From Prochlorococcus sp. AG-402-K16 (GTDB lineage Bacteria; Cyanobacteriota; Cyanobacteriia; PCC-6307; Cyanobiaceae): a stretch of 64,000 bases of DNA. The stretch is taken from positions 186,001-250,000 of the forward strand of contig QCIH01000001.1 in the NCBI GenBank assembly GCA_003216795.1, in the 5' to 3' direction. The notes under the pieces are model-generated. The model did no database searches, was not told the DNA's origin, and saw only the letters and a program-made list of their open reading frames with translations. The number at the start of each line of letters is the position of its first letter. Position 1 is the stretch's first letter. A program made the translations under genes and the position numbers. Below, piece by piece: positions 48,601-58,225 of this stretch.

Positions 48601-51600
48601 TGAAAGATTATTACTTTTTTCAGTAAATTTTTTATTTAACAGATTTTGAATTGACTTTACACCCGCAATATTTAATGTAGGAGCTTCATTTAAATCTTTA
48701 ATATTTAGAAGAAAGCTACCGACAACACTTTCACCTGATTGATCAGTTGCTTTAATATAAATCTTATGTAAACCAACATTTTGATTATCTGGAGCTAATA
48801 TTTCAACATCTGCTCCTTCTTGATTAGTTACTGAATGAACAACACTATTTTGTTCAGTTAGTATTACTGCATTTCTTGTTGTTAACCCATCCCTAAAATC
48901 TCCAATACCTGGAGTAAGAGATACCATTACTTTTAAATCAGGCGATTTTAAAATAGCTTCAAAAGATAAAAGCTCCTCACTTTTTATATCTCCTACACTT
49001 CCTCCAATGCCTAAATCCGGAGCAGAACCAGCCTCAACTCTAAATCCATTTCTTTGCGAAACTATCTTATTAAAAAGAGGTAATTCTTCAGAAATTTTTA
49101 TTGATTGAGAAACTATTTCTAATGAATTGCTAATAGTTAAATCTAAATCTAGTCCCACTAAACCTTTAATATCGTCTAATCTATTATCTGTTGCTTCAAG
49201 CACTACTTTTAATTTTGTATTAGCATTTAGATTTGATAAATCTTTTACGTCTACCTTCTTACTAAATTCACCATCATTATCTTGTATAAAGAAAACTGGT
49301 TCTATTAAAAATTTATCTTTAGCATCTGCTTTAGATGTTGTTTTGTATGAAAGATTAATCCAATCAGGATTATCTAGAATAGTTTCTTTATTATCTTCTA
49401 TTTTAGCAATCTCTGTCAGTTCATAACTTAGAGAATCTCCATATGGATAATCCTCATCATCGAACAGTAAGTTCGGATTTAAAGTGGCATAAGAATTTTG
49501 AACTATATTAGGCACATTATCAATTACTTCTGCAAAAGATGATAAATCAGGATTTTCCACTAAGACTGGCGCGTCATTAATATTTTGGATATTTATTTTT
49601 AAACGATATGTGATAATTTTCCCTGATTGATCAAATGCATTAAAGTCTAATTTGATTTCCCCTATGTCATTTATGGTGGGCTTCCCTTTTAAAACCCCAC
49701 CAGTAATTCCACTTTCTTTATCTAATGTAAGCCAACTTGGTAAAACTGGTAATATTTCATCAATTGTATCGGCAAGATCAGGATCGGTAAATAAATTTCG
49801 TAAATCTAAGTTAAGATCTGTTTTTTCAGGTAGTAAATCTATTTCTTCTTCCCATAAAGAGTTTGAAATCTTAGTTGCTTCTACTCTGTTAACACTAGGT
49901 GGTTCGTTAATATTTAATACATTGAGAGATAGTTTTATAATGGTACTTGCACCAAATTGATCAATTGCTCTAAGGAATATCTTTTGGTTGCCAATTATTT
50001 GTTTTGTTTCCGGTTTAAAAACTAATAAAGAATCATTTATTCTACATAAATTCGCCAATTCATTCTCCCAATTAGTGCCATTTTTACTCACTTGAAAAGT
50101 AAGAGAATCTCCATGTTTTAAATCAACATCATCAAACATATTGTTTAAACTAATTAAAAAAGATTCATTAAGATTAATAGATCGTTCAAACTCTTTATTA
50201 TTCTCAACTGAGATATCAATCCATCCTCCTGGAATATTTAGAAAGATAGGTTTTTGATTAATATTTCCAATTTCTAATTTAACTTCTTGCTCTATAAAAC
50301 TTCCTAAAGGATCATTTGCTTTAATCTTTAAAGTGTAAATACCAACCTGATCATTAGTAGCATTAGAAGTTAAAATCCCATCATCATTTAAGCTAAGCCA
50401 AGAAGGAAGATCACTAAATCTTCCTTCTCCGTCCTTAAATTGTACAGAAATAGACAATTCCTTATTTTCATTATCAACATCTATGAACCTATTTCTTAAG
50501 TTCCAATAAAATTTCTCTCCTTCATCAGCTTTCTCCAGATCATCAAAATCAACAATTAAAGGAGCATCATTTACAGGAGTTAAAATTGTACGAACTATAA
50601 GATTTTGAGTAGACTTTTCTTCTAAATTCTCATCTCCTATACTAATTGCTTTAATACTAAATTCGAATTGCCCATTTTCATTATTTGGGAATGAAACATA
50701 TAGATCTTCCCATTTATTATAAGGAAGTCTTAATGAAGAATTTAATGTCCCGGCTTTACTAAAATTAAGCGGCGAAGAATATGTTTTTTGTCCTTCTGAA
50801 TCAGTTAAAAGTTTTATAATTTTTGAGTTTTCGGGTAAATTACTAACCTCCAAAAATAATGTCTGGCCAATGCCCATGTCTCTATGTTTTGCAGAAACAA
50901 CTCCTCCAAAATTATTTAATATTGGTATTGGTGTATCTTCATAACCTTGAATAGAGCCTGAAACTTGAAGAAGAGGTACTTTTACAATTATTTTTTCTAA
51001 ATTAGCTTTAATAATAATTTCTTCTGAATTGCCCATTATAATAGAATCGCCATCTATTGATTTTGGGGTAAGTTTTAATTTCAAATCATCAACAATCTCG
51101 TCTAAATAAATATATAAATTTTCTAAATATTCATTTCTTATTTCTACACTGCCATCTTCTAAAAATTTATGTGGCGTATTAAATATTATCTGATTTGGGA
51201 AAGTAGTTATCTCATTAGATTCATTTAAAGCATTTATTATAATTCTATATTTTTCTGATGAATCATTATCATCACTTGAAACATCTAAGCCAAGATTACT
51301 TAAATTAACCCAACCATTAGTATTAATATCAATCTTCTCAGTGGTTGGATTTTGAATTATGATTTTCGGAACATCCGCAATTGGAACAATTTCTATTATT
51401 GATTTGGTAAAATCAGTTTCAGCAGAATTACCACTGCCGAAAGGATCACTTACAACGCAAAAATCAAAGGAGAAATTACCTGAAATGTTTGGATTTGGTT
51501 TAACTAACAAATCATCTAAAGTCTCAAATTGAATTTCAGGAGAACTTGAATCATATCTTTGATTTTTTGAACTATCAAAAATATATATATTGGAACTAAT

Positions 51601-54600
51601 ATTTTTTAATTTATAGCTGAGTTTGTCAGTTTTACTATTTGGAATTATTTCAAATAACTTTAACAGTTCAATACCTTCTGAATCTTCTTCAATAGTTGGT
51701 TGAGTAAAGATTACATTTGCAGGTAAAGCATTTTTATGAAAAGGTAACTCTATATTGGTTTTAGGACTTTTAGATTCATCCCCGTTTGAGATCTCTCTAC
51801 TTATTCTTGTAACAGCAATATTAAATAATTCATTATTAAAAGATTTATCGTATATTTCTAAAAATGGTAAGTCCTCACTTCTAATTCTAAAAACATTTTT
51901 ATCATTTGCAAAATTATTACTTAAAGGAGTCCAATTATTATCATTAAAATTTCTTAATAATAAACCTTTTGGAATTTCTAATTCATATCTAATTTCTTCA
52001 GATCCGTCCAAATCAAAAAGTCCATTATTGTAATCAGATACTTCAATTATTTTACTTAAGTATAATTTTGATCCTTGAATAAGAGCTTCAGAATTATTTT
52101 TTCTATTTATGGGCAACGGGGCATCGGCAATAGCATTTACAAAAAGAACGTTTTTACCTTGTGTTTCTGCAGTTTGATCTGTAAATCTTTCTGTAGAGAT
52201 AGCTTTCCAATCAAGCGCAATTTGACCAGAAAAGTTTTGGGATGGATTTATAAAATATTTGCTTAACTTATCTAATTCAATTTTATAAAAACCATTTTGA
52301 CTATTCAGAATTGTTTTCTTTTCATTCAAATCAACTTCATAAATCTGAAATTCAAAAGAATCTTTTATCTCTAAGTGTAATTTCTCAGAACCATCATTAT
52401 CCATTAATTTTGCTATTGAAACCATATTCATCAAGCTAGCGCTTTGATCCTCATTTATTGTTTGATTTTTAACTCTGAACAAGGGTTTTGTAGGTTGACT
52501 TTCTACTTTTAGGCCGTAATAGATGATTGATGAGTTAATTAGTGAACCATCGGGTTGTAATTGACTTACTAAAAAATTAAGGTTTGCACTCCCGCTCCAG
52601 AAAGGAGGCGGGAACAAAATTAGTTCATCGCCATTTTTACTTAAATCAGACCAAGTAAATAACCAATCACCTCTTGAATCTTTTACACCTATAGAAGGTT
52701 TTATTTCAGGAGGTAAGCCTGATAACCTCACCAAAGTCAACTCATCAAGACCTTCTTCAATCCAATTAGTACTTTCAGGAGATTTTAGAGTGAATTTTAT
52801 AGAGCTTCCATTTTCCTGGATATTTATGTATTCATTATTCTCTTTAAAATTATCAACTTCAAGTTGAATAATGCTTTGTTGACTTGGATTAACTTTTAAT
52901 CCAACATCAAACATATTATATTTATCTGTAGAATCTTTTTTTGATGCTTTAACTGTTCCTATAATCTGATTACCTGAATTCCAATTAGGCTGATTTTCAA
53001 TTATTTCATATGACTTTAAGTCGATATTGTTAACAAATTCACTCAATTTATAGATTTCATCATTACTACTCTTAGCATCCCCATCATCAAACCAAAGTAG
53101 AATATCATCCCATTTTTCATCACTAGAATTAATCTCTAAATTAAAATCAGTATCTAGACTTCTTAACGCTGACACCCCACTTAAATATGTTCTTAATCCA
53201 TTCTCTGACTGAAAATATTCAGAGAAAAATTCGGTTATAGAATTTATCTGAACATCTCCATTCAAATCATTTGATGCATTATTAAATGCTAGAAAAGCTG
53301 TATTTTTGCCTCCAAGATTTGCACTTGATCTGATCCAACCTGTAGACAGAGCCTCAGAATTTGGAAGCATCTCAAACTTTAAATCAATAGCTTCATCAAT
53401 AGATATTAAATCCAACTTACCATCATCAAAGTCTATTAAAAGAGGATCAATGGTCAGCAAGTTTTTTGTTAAAAAAGGTTTATTACTGGGATCATCAAAT
53501 TGAGTTAAAGAAATTGTGTCAGTATTGAATTTAGATCTAGAATCTCCTCCTAGCTGACCAGAAATAAGTGAGGAGATAGATAGACCTAATAAATGATTAT
53601 TTTCTAAAGGAGGAGTATTTTTATCGTTAGCAACTAAATATAAATTATTTCTATTAATAAAACTAAATTGATTTATGTCTTCAGGATTATTCTCTTGAAA
53701 TTTGGGAATATTAAATAAAGCGATTGTACCAAACTTATCTTTTGCTCCAATAGATCTATATTCATTATTAATTTTTTCTGCTAATGAATATCCACTAGGT
53801 ATATTTGAAATCGAAAGAGTTATCGTTTCATTTGGATTGCGAAAACCATTAGAATTTGTACCTCTTCTTAAACCTATAGACAATTTTCCCGAATTAGGAT
53901 CAAAATTTAATTCATTATCGAATTCTGGTAAATTAGCTATTTGAATAACATTCCAGCTAAATTCAGATTTATTACTGGAAATAGCAAATTTCCTAGAAAT
54001 ATCTTCAGAAAAATTATTGTTAAAACTTATATCCTCAATACTCCTTGAAGAGGAAATTATTTCTAAATCACCTTTAAGTTCGCCATTAAAAGAATCATTT
54101 GTATTTATATAAAAATCGATCTGATCAGAGAAGTTGTTTAGGCTATTATCAAAGATAAATTGGAATTTATTATTATTTTCATTTAAATCAATAATCTGTT
54201 CATATCTTGGATTTATTACATTATTTATATTCTCAATAAAAGCTCCTTTGGGAAGTGTCATTGAAATCATTAAAGATTTCGCTGCAGGGTCAATATTGGA
54301 AAATAACGACATTTTGGATGTCTTTCCAGCCTGCTGAATTCCTTCTGGAATTTGAAAATCAAATAGTGCCTGATTATCTAAAAATGCTGTTGGTTTAAGT
54401 TTGCGGAAAATGATCGGGGTTTGCAATTCTGAGCCATTAGTTTCCCTACTTATGGCACTTAGAGATATTTGAAACTCATCAAAAATATTTTGGTTTGTCC
54501 TTATAATTGAATCTTTCCATTCCTCTGATGTCATTAAAATTCCATTAGCTGTCGGCATACCAATAATTTGAGATAAATTATTAGTTAGAAATAGATCTTC

Positions 54601-57600
54601 TCTTTCATTAGGAAAATTTATTAAATAAAAAATCTCTTCGTCTAAATCAGGACTAGAAGCATTAAAAAGAGAATCTAAATTTGTGAATGAGAAAGAATCT
54701 AAAATTTTAATTTTTTCATCAAAAAAAGTCCAACTAGCAAGATTTGGTAAAGGATTAATATTAAAATCTTTTTTAAAAAGTTCACTTTCAGTTTTAACAT
54801 TTGTTTCACCGAGGAAACTCTCAATTTTTATGTTTATTTCAAATGTTCCTTTTGAATATGGGTTTCTAGTCTTAATGGAATGATTCTTTAAAAATAAATT
54901 TAATTCACTAAGAGTACCGTTATAAATCCATTCAGTAGAGTTGTTATTTTCAAATTCCTTAGTTTTAATTTCTCCATTTAAATTAATTAAGTCTAGTTTC
55001 TCTTGATTATTACTAATGAATAATTTAAATTTTTCTCCAATAACAGGCTCATGTTGAATATTAAATATATTTGCTAAAGGTAAGAAATCACCCTCATCAA
55101 GAGATAGTTCTTCTGGATTAACAACTATATTAGGGGCGTTTAACGTTCTTTTTAATTGAAAAACCAAATCAAAACTTACTTGTTTTTCATAATTATCACT
55201 AGCTAGCAGCCTTGCATTATATGATTTAATTCCATCAGAAGTATCTAGTCCTAAGTCTGTAGTGTTTCCATTAAAAATAAGATTAGACGAATCAAATTCA
55301 AAAAGTTCATTTCTATTAATTATTTGCCCATCAATTTCAAGTTTATAAGCAAGCCGTTCATTTGGGTCAATCCCAATATCAGGATCATTAAATATATCAA
55401 AAGGTATATCAATACTGAAATCAGATTGTTCATTTAAATCAAAAGTTACTGTATCTAGATATCCATTTTGATTATTAAGACTCTCCACATTTATAAGCTC
55501 TGCGCCACTATATTTAAATTTGCTTTTTAATAATTCCGAGTCTCTAAAATTTAATGTTGGATTATTATTTTTATACTTAACCTTTATTGGTACTGTACCT
55601 GAAGCTTCTAATCCATTTCTATCTGTAGCCGACACAAAAATATAATTATCTCCGATATTTTGTCCTATAGGTTTTAAAGTTAATTTATGTTCTTCAGGTT
55701 GATAACTCAACCAATAATTTTCATTAAAAGTAATTGGCTTTAAAGATCCACTACCATCATCTTCCCAAACTCTAAAAGTTAACTTTTCATCAGGATCAAA
55801 TCCTAAGTCAAAGTCATTAAACCATTTATCAATGTCAAAAGATACTTCATCGCCTAAGTCTAATTCTAAAGGATCACCAAAATTAGGCATATTTTGAGTT
55901 ATAAATGGACTATCATTTATATTTAAAACTTTAAGAGAGGATGATTGCTCAACACTTAAACCCTCATTATCAGAAGCCCTAACAGTAAAATTCTTTGTTC
56001 CTATGGATGAATAGTCTGTAATAATACTTATATTTCCAGTATCTTTATCTATTGATAATATTTTACTTATTTCATTATCACTACCTTTAACAACAAGTTC
56101 ATAAGATAATGATTCATTCTCATCTACCAAAGTATCCTTATCAAAAAAAGAATTTGATGTAAGTGTATAGTTGAATGTCATTCCCTGTTCAATATCTGGG
56201 AAATTTATTGGCTTAATTATTTCCGGAGAATCATTTATATTGATTACTTGAAACTCAATTTCCTGTGAAACAGGATTATTCACTCCATCAGAGGCGGAAA
56301 CAACTACTTTGTGGTAACCAACATCATTATTATTAGGTGATCCAGAAAGAAATTTATCATCACTAATTGATAACCACTGAGGCGCTGAAACAACTTCGTA
56401 AATCAGATTTGAATCATCCTCATCAGAAAATAATAAAGATAAATCTTGAAGATAATTATCTCCTTGCTTGATATTTACCTTTAATGGATTATTATTTTCA
56501 CCCTCAAAGGATAACGGTATAGGTGAATCATTAACTGACTCTACATTTATAACTAAGTTTCTTTGAATGTAATTTTGATCTTGCGAAGAAACAGTTAAAA
56601 AATGAGTTCCTATATGATTTTGTTCAGGAGTACTTTGTATAACAAGAGCTTTGGGACTATTAATATCCAAAAAGATTACGTCATCCTTGTTTGCCTTTAT
56701 ATTTTTTACAGCAGGTAAGCTATTTAATTTTAAATTAAACTTTGGTAAATCATTAATATCAATATTTCTTAAGGGGATTCTTGCAAAAGTACTATAAGTA
56801 TTATCAGAATGAGTGTCCCCAAGTACTATACCTTGAGATGCTACTGGTAAGGACCCTGCTTGTAGGCCAGTTAAAGAAGAAAAACCATCTGAATCTTGCG
56901 CAATCGAAATGTCTCCTAAATCTTGAAAGATAGGGAATTTATTAATACCAAATACATTATCAAATGTAAATAATTGCTGATCTATAATTATGTCATTATT
57001 ATTCCATGCCAGGTCAAGATTTGCCCCTATAAAACCTTTACCATGACTTCTAAAATCATAAATATTTAACTCCAACCAATATAAATTTTCATCATTTTCA
57101 TCCTTTAAAATTTTTTGTTCAACTACTGGATTGCCTTGATTAACAATTTCTGGGGTGGGATCAACAAGATTTAAATTTAACCAACTATTGTCAAATGAAT
57201 CTGAATTGAAATCTTCAATTAAGAAATTTGCTAATAGTTTTTCTCCTAAAAAATTTGGATTATAGTTTTCAACCAAAAGAAAACTTGTATTATCTTCAGC
57301 AACATAATTAACATCAAATTCATAAGAATTATAATTAATAGAATTATCTTGATTTGAAATCTCTTGATTCCAAATAAATTTGTCTAACCTCAAAAGATTA
57401 GTAATTGAAGAAGGTAAATTTGAAGATGAAAAAATTACAGTATCATCTCCTGATATAAAATCATAAATATTATTTGAATTTAATTGACTGATATTTAAAG
57501 TATCGTTATTGGGAGTAAATCTAACAATTTCAATATCTTCTAATATGTCGATATTATCGATATCGATACTAGTAAAGATATTCTTTTTATTAATAATTAA

Positions 57601-58167
57601 AGGATCATTAAATATTTCATTTTCCAGTAGTGGTGAGTTGTCAATATTTAGAGATTCATAATTAAATTTATCAAATATTTGTAAGCCACTAATATGGTCA
57701 ACTTTATAGCCAAGATTATCAACATTTAAATCTTCAAATTTTGAGTAATCCAAGATATCGATACTACTAATATCTCCCTTATAGATATCATTTCCTTTAG
57801 TAGGTATAAAGTAATTTCCTATAGTTTCAGGAAAACTGTTATTCCTGGAAATATTGAAACTATCATCTCCATGTGAACCTACAAAGTTAGTTTGGGATTC
57901 CCAATTTATATGACCTAAGTTTTTATTAATATTAATATATTGATTTTTATAAGAAAAATTATCTAAATCAATATTTAAATCATCGTTATTAAAGGATAAA
58001 TCATTATTAGCGATGCTAATAGAATATGACTTTTCAGCATCAGAAATATTTAAATTTAAATTTGATATTAATTCAGGTTTTTTTAAAGAAACATCGGGTA
58101 ATAATGTATCAAAGTTAAAATCATGATACTTTTTTATATCTATAGCATTTTGATCGTCTTCATACAT
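45673..58167 (-). CDS. Giant (4164 aa) putatively T1SS-exported adhesin-like protein with many cadherin/dystroglycan-like domains
   Basis: Repeats such as NINDAPVLVENPDLSSF, GIYTLKIKANDPLGSF, NINEPPSVN; downstream T1SS genes. Confidence 0.8.
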   Translation of the reverse strand: MYEDDQNAIDIKKYHDFNFDTLLPDVSLKKPELISNLNLNISDAEKSYSISIANNDLSFNNDDLNIDLDNFSYKNQYININKNLGHINWESQTNFVGSHGDDSFNISRNNSFPETIGNYFIPTKGNDIYKGDISSIDILDYSKFEDLNVDNLGYKVDHISGLQIFDKFNYESLNIDNSPLLENEIFNDPLIINKKNIFTSIDIDNIDILEDIEIVRFTPNNDTLNISQLNSNNIYDFISGDDTVIFSSSNLPSSITNLLRLDKFIWNQEISNQDNSINYNSYEFDVNYVAEDNTSFLLVENYNPNFLGEKLLANFLIEDFNSDSFDNSWLNLNLVDPTPEIVNQGNPVVEQKILKDENDENLYWLELNIYDFRSHGKGFIGANLDLAWNNNDIIIDQQLFTFDNVFGINKFPIFQDLGDISIAQDSDGFSSLTGLQAGSLPVASQGIVLGDTHSDNTYSTFARIPLRNIDINDLPKFNLKLNSLPAVKNIKANKDDVIFLDINSPKALVIQSTPEQNHIGTHFLTVSSQDQNYIQRNLVINVESVNDSPIPLSFEGENNNPLKVNIKQGDNYLQDLSLLFSDEDDSNLIYEVVSAPQWLSISDDKFLSGSPNNNDVGYHKVVVSASDGVNNPVSQEIEFQVININDSPEIIKPINFPDIEQGMTFNYTLTSNSFFDKDTLVDENESLSYELVVKGSDNEISKILSIDKDTGNISIITDYSSIGTKNFTVRASDNEGLSVEQSSSLKVLNINDSPFITQNMPNFGDPLELDLGDEVSFDIDKWFNDFDLGFDPDEKLTFRVWEDDGSGSLKPITFNENYWLSYQPEEHKLTLKPIGQNIGDNYIFVSATDRNGLEASGTVPIKVKYKNNNPTLNFRDSELLKSKFKYSGAELINVESLNNQNGYLDTVTFDLNEQSDFSIDIPFDIFNDPDIGIDPNERLAYKLEIDGQIINRNELFEFDSSNLIFNGNTTDLGLDTSDGIKSYNARLLASDNYEKQVSFDLVFQLKRTLNAPNIVVNPEELSLDEGDFLPLANIFNIQHEPVIGEKFKLFISNNQEKLDLINLNGEIKTKEFENNNSTEWIYNGTLSELNLFLKNHSIKTRNPYSKGTFEINIKIESFLGETNVKTESELFKKDFNINPLPNLASWTFFDEKIKILDSFSFTNLDSLFNASSPDLDEEIFYLINFPNEREDLFLTNNLSQIIGMPTANGILMTSEEWKDSIIRTNQNIFDEFQISLSAISRETNGSELQTPIIFRKLKPTAFLDNQALFDFQIPEGIQQAGKTSKMSLFSNIDPAAKSLMISMTLPKGAFIENINNVINPRYEQIIDLNENNNKFQFIFDNSLNNFSDQIDFYINTNDSFNGELKGDLEIISSSRSIEDISFNNNFSEDISRKFAISSNKSEFSWNVIQIANLPEFDNELNFDPNSGKLSIGLRRGTNSNGFRNPNETITLSISNIPSGYSLAEKINNEYRSIGAKDKFGTIALFNIPKFQENNPEDINQFSFINRNNLYLVANDKNTPPLENNHLLGLSISSLISGQLGGDSRSKFNTDTISLTQFDDPSNKPFLTKNLLTIDPLLIDFDDGKLDLISIDEAIDLKFEMLPNSEALSTGWIRSSANLGGKNTAFLAFNNASNDLNGDVQINSITEFFSEYFQSENGLRTYLSGVSALRSLDTDFNLEINSSDEKWDDILLWFDDGDAKSSNDEIYKLSEFVNNIDLKSYEIIENQPNWNSGNQIIGTVKASKKDSTDKYNMFDVGLKVNPSQQSIIQLEVDNFKENNEYINIQENGSSIKFTLKSPESTNWIEEGLDELTLVRLSGLPPEIKPSIGVKDSRGDWLFTWSDLSKNGDELILFPPPFWSGSANLNFLVSQLQPDGSLINSSIIYYGLKVESQPTKPLFRVKNQTINEDQSASLMNMVSIAKLMDNDGSEKLHLEIKDSFEFQIYEVDLNEKKTILNSQNGFYKIELDKLSKYFINPSQNFSGQIALDWKAISTERFTDQTAETQGKNVLFVNAIADAPLPINRKNNSEALIQGSKLYLSKIIEVSDYNNGLFDLDGSEEIRYELEIPKGLLLRNFNDNNWTPLSNNFANDKNVFRIRSEDLPFLEIYDKSFNNELFNIAVTRISREISNGDESKSPKTNIELPFHKNALPANVIFTQPTIEEDSEGIELLKLFEIIPNSKTDKLSYKLKNISSNIYIFDSSKNQRYDSSSPEIQFETLDDLLVKPNPNISGNFSFDFCVVSDPFGSGNSAETDFTKSIIEIVPIADVPKIIIQNPTTEKIDINTNGWVNLSNLGLDVSSDDNDSSEKYRIIINALNESNEITTFPNQIIFNTPHKFLEDGSVEIRNEYLENLYIYLDEIVDDLKLKLTPKSIDGDSIIMGNSEEIIIKANLEKIIVKVPLLQVSGSIQGYEDTPIPILNNFGGVVSAKHRDMGIGQTLFLEVSNLPENSKIIKLLTDSEGQKTYSSPLNFSKAGTLNSSLRLPYNKWEDLYVSFPNNENGQFEFSIKAISIGDENLEEKSTQNLIVRTILTPVNDAPLIVDFDDLEKADEGEKFYWNLRNRFIDVDNENKELSISVQFKDGEGRFSDLPSWLSLNDDGILTSNATNDQVGIYTLKIKANDPLGSFIEQEVKLEIGNINQKPIFLNIPGGWIDISVENNKEFERSINLNESFLISLNNMFDDVDLKHGDSLTFQVSKNGTNWENELANLCRINDSLLVFKPETKQIIGNQKIFLRAIDQFGASTIIKLSLNVLNINEPPSVNRVEATKISNSLWEEEIDLLPEKTDLNLDLRNLFTDPDLADTIDEILPVLPSWLTLDKESGITGGVLKGKPTINDIGEIKLDFNAFDQSGKIITYRLKINIQNINDAPVLVENPDLSSFAEVIDNVPNIVQNSYATLNPNLLFDDEDYPYGDSLSYELTEIAKIEDNKETILDNPDWINLSYKTTSKADAKDKFLIEPVFFIQDNDGEFSKKVDVKDLSNLNANTKLKVVLEATDNRLDDIKGLVGLDLDLTISNSLEIVSQSIKISEELPLFNKIVSQRNGFRVEAGSAPDLGIGGSVGDIKSEELLSFEAILKSPDLKVMVSLTPGIGDFRDGLTTRNAVILTEQNSVVHSVTNQEGADVEILAPDNQNVGLHKIYIKATDQSGESVVGSFLLNIKDLNEAPTLNIAGVKSIQNLLNKKFTEKSNNLSGIINLFDDPDIIHNDKLDLSLFFENNNYFEEFGNNSDSISLQSDSEGNIKLKIDPPKGLLKNINPKFAVKAVDNFGLEIISPFFQADFIPKPEITVLTSTKDKNPLNENNLGNAFNKNISIDLGNALNINSPELNDPKGDEVFINLKVKSFNSKITATDFNSEEFVNSIRENDDTIKHIINISKLKNKNINYSSNLEGLHLSIDPNIFSEIPSSLSTNYKYGVPIEIWSSTRVLDDVNNLFGVEDSSVSKFWIPILNSRPIFLPSKPISIDTNLATDDEFSNNVLFKLSDNLVDLDPSDELNFEVKIPKELIDFIKFDNRSGNIIFSDEFSDYSQLPIGNHRIKVVAKDSSFAQGDLTAKVKGILRINIINNSNTEEIVNGLDLINRLDSEDIKNIFNRFESNQNLLEEENDLIRIFQRLNKNETNRDNLIDKIAKGSAAILNNSQKNMPVVLLDSIAEDELLLLDAKQEEVNEEIIQASKNILGSSSYVNSPVGKLEFSIDTNDKLGAYVDINLEDGGLNINELIKTTASNESHLFKSQVISYDSEIDGDFEAWLKDLSYNFYDYSEGNEILIGSLKRSEDFENLNISDQLMSSIDGSAYLIDKDGNKTIDVISMLLVDQGFFDTDSDLYVIGDPLIPIETTSLEETNSLNNVENNSSIPENPQVQNNSSIPENPQVENNSSIPENPQVQNNANFLSNFSLPISFGNFKNLIYSSGKDTKFRTESPLDKNGSTGETEFDDIKITDITNTKPNDFDNKKLNILENFKRNINDLKDNIDYLFDYYNNNQFLSILGVLLLPIIGERSITPIAKNIDIDYKLNLRRRNPNFSGKWIFETSIGKSYIIVREAKNLKLLNKEEKTTNFKFIKGFDLNRKSLLYKALLLSSKPGIFIDQIQKIQKDFLKIESFDIDWESWLESNLFQYIDQQENYSNTICKNLKKLVKDHNKDELCLTDILMFAHIIDCCDNLLITKKDFH
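46531..46638. repeat. 36-bp tandem repeat x3 inside giant ORF
   Basis: Encodes NNSSIPENPQV(Q/E) three times. Confidence 0.9.
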
Positions 58168-58225
58168 AGGTAAAAAAAAATCTCGCTAAATGAATAACGA
58201 GATTTATTAGTTTCAGAAGAAAAAA

